Both the position numbers and the translations under genes were made by a program. 15,739 nucleotides of DNA from Candidatus Gastranaerophilales bacterium (lineage in GTDB: Bacteria; Cyanobacteriota; Vampirovibrionia; Gastranaerophilales; Gastranaerophilaceae): the NCBI GenBank assembly GCA_944323495.1, contig CALUSZ010000185.1, positions 1-15,739 of the forward strand. The letters are read 5' to 3'. The notes under the pieces are model-generated. The model saw only the letters and a program-made list of their open reading frames with translations. It did no database searches and had not been told where the DNA came from. How positions within the stretch are numbered: the first letter of the stretch is position 1; every line of letters starts with the position of its first letter. Shown here piece by piece: positions 13,816-15,739 of this stretch.

Positions 13816-14956
13816 CGTCACGGCCCTTCTTTCTGTTGTTGCGTTCGTCTTGTTTTTGTCGGCGTTGATTTAATTCATCATAATTTATGTTATTATCGTC
13901 AAATTTTTGCCTCAAAAGCGGTAAGTTTTCTTTTAAGTAGGCTTCTGCTACTTGAGAGCTCGGGAGGAAATCCGCAGAGATTTTTCCGTCTTTACTTATT
14001 CTTATAATGACAGAAATATTATTGTCAAAATCTATTCTTACAGGTTTGTTATCCTGCATTGATTTTGCAAGTAAATCCGCCAGAGTTTTAGAAACCTGTG
14101 AAGATTTTTCGGCTCCTTTAACAGAATTCATATCAACATTTCCGTTTTCTACGAGTTTTGCAAAGAAATCAACGTCAGATTTATCCATTATTACAGAATC
14201 AAATTTAGCAATTGTATCAACTGTAATGTTGGTTTTTGCATCAACTTTTTTTATTCCATCTGAATTGCTGACTGTTTTTACTTTTCTGTCCTCATTGTTT
14301 GCCTGCTGAGCCAGATTGTTGCGGTTTACCATTGCTATATTTTCAGCCATAGAAGAGAGTATTTCACTTTCTTCTTTTAGGTCTTTTTCCGACATAGATA
14401 ACTTTTGTTCATTCTGCTGAACAAAAGCTGAGAATGGTCTGCCATCACTGTTAAAATTCATGCCGGAATCCATCTGCGGCATTATTTGTTCCTTGGGCTC
14501 TTGTATGTTCATGTCGTTGTTTATCACAACATTATCCTCTCTTTTATTTAATTTATCGGAAGATAAGAACTCATCCTTTAATTTATCCTGTATCATTTCC
14601 TCTTTTTGGCTGACAGGATTGTCCTTTTTGGCCTGGTTGACTTCGTTAACAACGTTTTGAAGTCCGTCAAGCGCATCATCAATGTCTTCTTCATTCTTTT
14701 CTTCATCAGTTGTAGAAGTTTTTTCCTCTGTTTTAGATTCCGCTTTAGTATCGTTTTTTTCTTCTACTTTTTGCGTACTTTCATTTTTTTGAGATTCTTC
14801 TGTGTTATCAGTTTTTTCAGAAGATAAGCTGTTCAGCTCCTGTTTAAAATCTGATGATTTTTGAGAGTTTGTCTTTGTTGTTGTGTTTACATTTGTTGAT
14901 GTGTTTACATTTGTTGATGAAGGTGCTGTGGTACTTATTGTTGTATCAATATTCAT
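13808..14956 (-). CDS. fliK: Flagellar hook-length control protein FliK
   Basis: FliK is a secreted molecular ruler that sets hook length and switches the export apparatus to filament substrates. The 382-residue protein has the expected layout. A long Ser/Thr/Asn/Lys/Glu-rich, low-complexity N-terminal part (1-240) is followed by a compact C-terminal domain (about 290-375) with NNISVIIRISKDGKISADF and ENLPLLRQKFDDNNINYDEL, matching the FliK C-terminal (Flg_hook) pattern of a strand pair followed by a helix and strand. The last residues are very basic. The start overlaps the fliJ stop by 11 bp and the end overlaps the FlgG-like gene by 8 bp. An in-frame 18-bp tandem duplication lies near the N-terminus. 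Assignment rests on the C-terminal domain plus position. Confidence 0.85.
   Translation of the reverse strand: MNIDTTISTTAPSSTNVNTSTNVNTTTKTNSQKSSDFKQELNSLSSEKTDNTEESQKNESTQKVEEKNDTKAESKTEEKTSTTDEEKNEEDIDDALDGLQNVVNEVNQAKKDNPVSQKEEMIQDKLKDEFLSSDKLNKREDNVVINNDMNIQEPKEQIMPQMDSGMNFNSDGRPFSAFVQQNEQKLSMSEKDLKEESEILSSMAENIAMVNRNNLAQQANNEDRKVKTVSNSDGIKKVDAKTNITVDTIAKFDSVIMDKSDVDFFAKLVENGNVDMNSVKGAEKSSQVSKTLADLLAKSMQDNKPVRIDFDNNISVIIRISKDGKISADFLPSSQVAEAYLKENLPLLRQKFDDNNINYDELNQRRQKQDERNNRKKGRDDE
14883..14918 (-). repeat. Exact 18-bp tandem duplication in fliK
   Basis: The 18 bases at 14883-14900 are repeated without change at 14901-14918. The unit encodes a six-residue Ser/Thr-Asn-Val block (STNVNT) twice in the low-complexity N-terminus of FliK. 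Identical copies point to a recent duplication that keeps the frame and lengthens the ruler region by six residues. Confidence 0.85.
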
Positions 14957-15446
14957 TTGTCTGTTCTGCCTCGTCTAATTCCTTAAGCTGTTGTGCTAAT
15001 TCTTGTTCTTCTTCGACTTCTCTTGAGTGTATAAAAAAGCGCTGTACACCTATTTCTGAAAACTGTTTTAATTCAATTGCTTTTTGTTCTTCGTTGTATG
15101 CGTCTTTTTGCTTCTCTTTGTGTTTTTCGACAACCTTAACCGCTTGTTCCAGTTTTACCAGTTTTTGTTTTTCATCATCCAGAATCGCTTGGAGTCTTTG
15201 CCTCTCCTGTTCAAGTGCGTCTGCCTTGTCCCACAGGTGGTGGAGATAGTTGTCATAATATTCCATCATTCTGAAATCTGCTGTTTTTTTGTTTTGGATT
15301 GTTTGTTGTATTTCTGCCTCATTTTGTCTAATTTTTTCTTCTGCAATATATACTTCTTGTTGGGCTTTTTGTACAACTAAAAGCTGTTCTTCTTTTTTTC
15401 GGATTCTAAAATCAAGTATCTTTTGTAATCGATAGACAAAGGGCAT
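14946..15446 (-). CDS. fliJ: Flagellar export chaperone FliJ
   Basis: FliJ is a small coiled-coil protein that fits in the centre of the FliI ATPase ring and contacts the export gate in the flagellar type III apparatus. The 166-residue protein is almost wholly helical with long heptads. It shows the family opening FVYRLQKILDFRIRKKEEQ (3-21), the central EQAVKVVEKHKEKQKDAY segment (about 100-117), and a final acidic helix. A FliI gene normally precedes fliJ. Here fliJ is first in its operon, and the next gene upstream (15713) is on the opposite strand. There is only a weak GTGAGA ribosome site. The stop overlaps the fliK start by 11 bp. Confidence 0.87.
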   Translation of the reverse strand: MPFVYRLQKILDFRIRKKEEQLLVVQKAQQEVYIAEEKIRQNEAEIQQTIQNKKTADFRMMEYYDNYLHHLWDKADALEQERQRLQAILDDEKQKLVKLEQAVKVVEKHKEKQKDAYNEEQKAIELKQFSEIGVQRFFIHSREVEEEQELAQQLKELDEAEQTNEY

Positions 15447-15712
15447 AATATATTCTCACATACGTATTATGTCAGATATTTAGCTTTTAGTATACATCTA
15501 TTTGTATGATTAATAATGTTTTTGGGTAAGTCAAATTAATAAATCGGATGTTTGTAATGCTATGGCTTTCAGCCCAACAGTGAAGCGCCATTCCAGCCCA
15601 AATCTCCGCCTTTAAATGTAAATTTTTGTAACGATTTCTTGTTTTAGGTGTTATCAAATCCAATATATGTGGAATTAAAAAAGTATAAGCAATAAACAGC
15701 GAGGATACACGT
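15447..15712. other. Intergenic region between fliJ and a rightward gene
   Basis: This 266-bp stretch must hold the divergent promoters of fliJ and the gene at 15713, but I cannot place a convincing -35/-10 pair for either. It contains a short island (about 15560-15610) clearly richer in G and C than its surroundings, with CAGCCCAA at 15570-15577 and again at 15594-15601. A minus-strand frame stays open from 15723 to a TAA at 15487-15489 but has no ATG near its start and no ribosome site. Confidence 0.4.
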
Positions 15713-15739
15713 ATGAAAGGAAGTCATAAGATAGAGGTC
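15713..15739 (+). CDS. Start of an unidentified gene, cut by the window end
   Basis: An ATG at 15713 preceded by GAGGAT (15701-15706) opens a frame reading MKGSHKIEV up to the last base. The ribosome site and its spacing of seven bases make this a credible gene start, but nine residues are too few to name a product. It points away from the flagellar operon. Confidence 0.5.

Noticed and set aside
14854..15249. 131-codon Cys/Ser/Phe-rich + strand frame
   Set aside because: It is antisense to fliK and fliJ; its composition is the mirror of their Gln/Glu/Lys codons.
1..15739. CRISPR array, insertion sequence or prophage
   Set aside because: No regularly spaced repeats, transposase, integrase or phage structural gene was seen on either strand.

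Overview
The window is AT-rich DNA from a fermentative, flagellated bacterium with a two-membrane-type protein repertoire. Small proteins with an N-terminal Ser/Asn-Phe-Lys motif, an unusual PlsC-like acyltransferase and a HEVGH/EFVAEVF putative peptidase sit next to flagellar genes and a pyruvate-decarboxylase-type enzyme. To me this mix suggests a non-photosynthetic gut relative of cyanobacteria (Gastranaerophilales, 'Melainabacteria'). That is an inference from protein style; no rRNA or other marker is present.

Layout. Bases 1-207 hold the terminated 3' end of an unknown + strand transcript and the terminator of a large unknown protein (208-2388, -) with an NFG-repeat, aromatic/Asn-rich N-terminus. 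A ribbon-helix-helix DNA-binding protein (2557-2745, +) is divergent from it. Its promoter is well formed, and two TTTGTTACA boxes lie 21 bp apart in the shared intergenic region. From 7211 down to 2942 a run of six minus-strand genes is tightly packed: two small FK/TTFG-motif proteins, a PlsC-like acyltransferase, a putative zinc peptidase, a thiamine-diphosphate 2-oxoacid decarboxylase (its own promoter is likely) and guanylate kinase. ATGA start/stop overlaps couple acyltransferase to peptidase and decarboxylase to guanylate kinase. A multi-pass membrane protein (7304-8098, -) lies upstream.

The 8176-11605 region is carbohydrate-related. It has an orphan MalG-type ABC sugar-transporter permease, a GNAT-like protein with an FK N-terminus, and a convergent GH13 enzyme that resembles trehalose synthase but carries a signal peptide. 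Then come a small NPF-repeat protein (-) and a divergent 244-residue protein (+) with a beta-rich C-terminal half that ends in Phe like an outer-membrane barrel but has no signal peptide.

The right end (15446 down to 12979) is a flagellar operon with overlapping genes: fliJ, fliK and a FlgG-like rod/hook protein. A + strand gene starts at 15713 and runs off the window.

No CRISPR array, tRNA, rRNA, insertion sequence or intact phage gene is visible. The best candidates for something undescribed are the FK-motif protein set, the coupled acyltransferase/peptidase pair with its altered acyltransferase motif, the exported trehalose-synthase-like enzyme, and the signal-less barrel-like protein with its NPF-rich neighbour.
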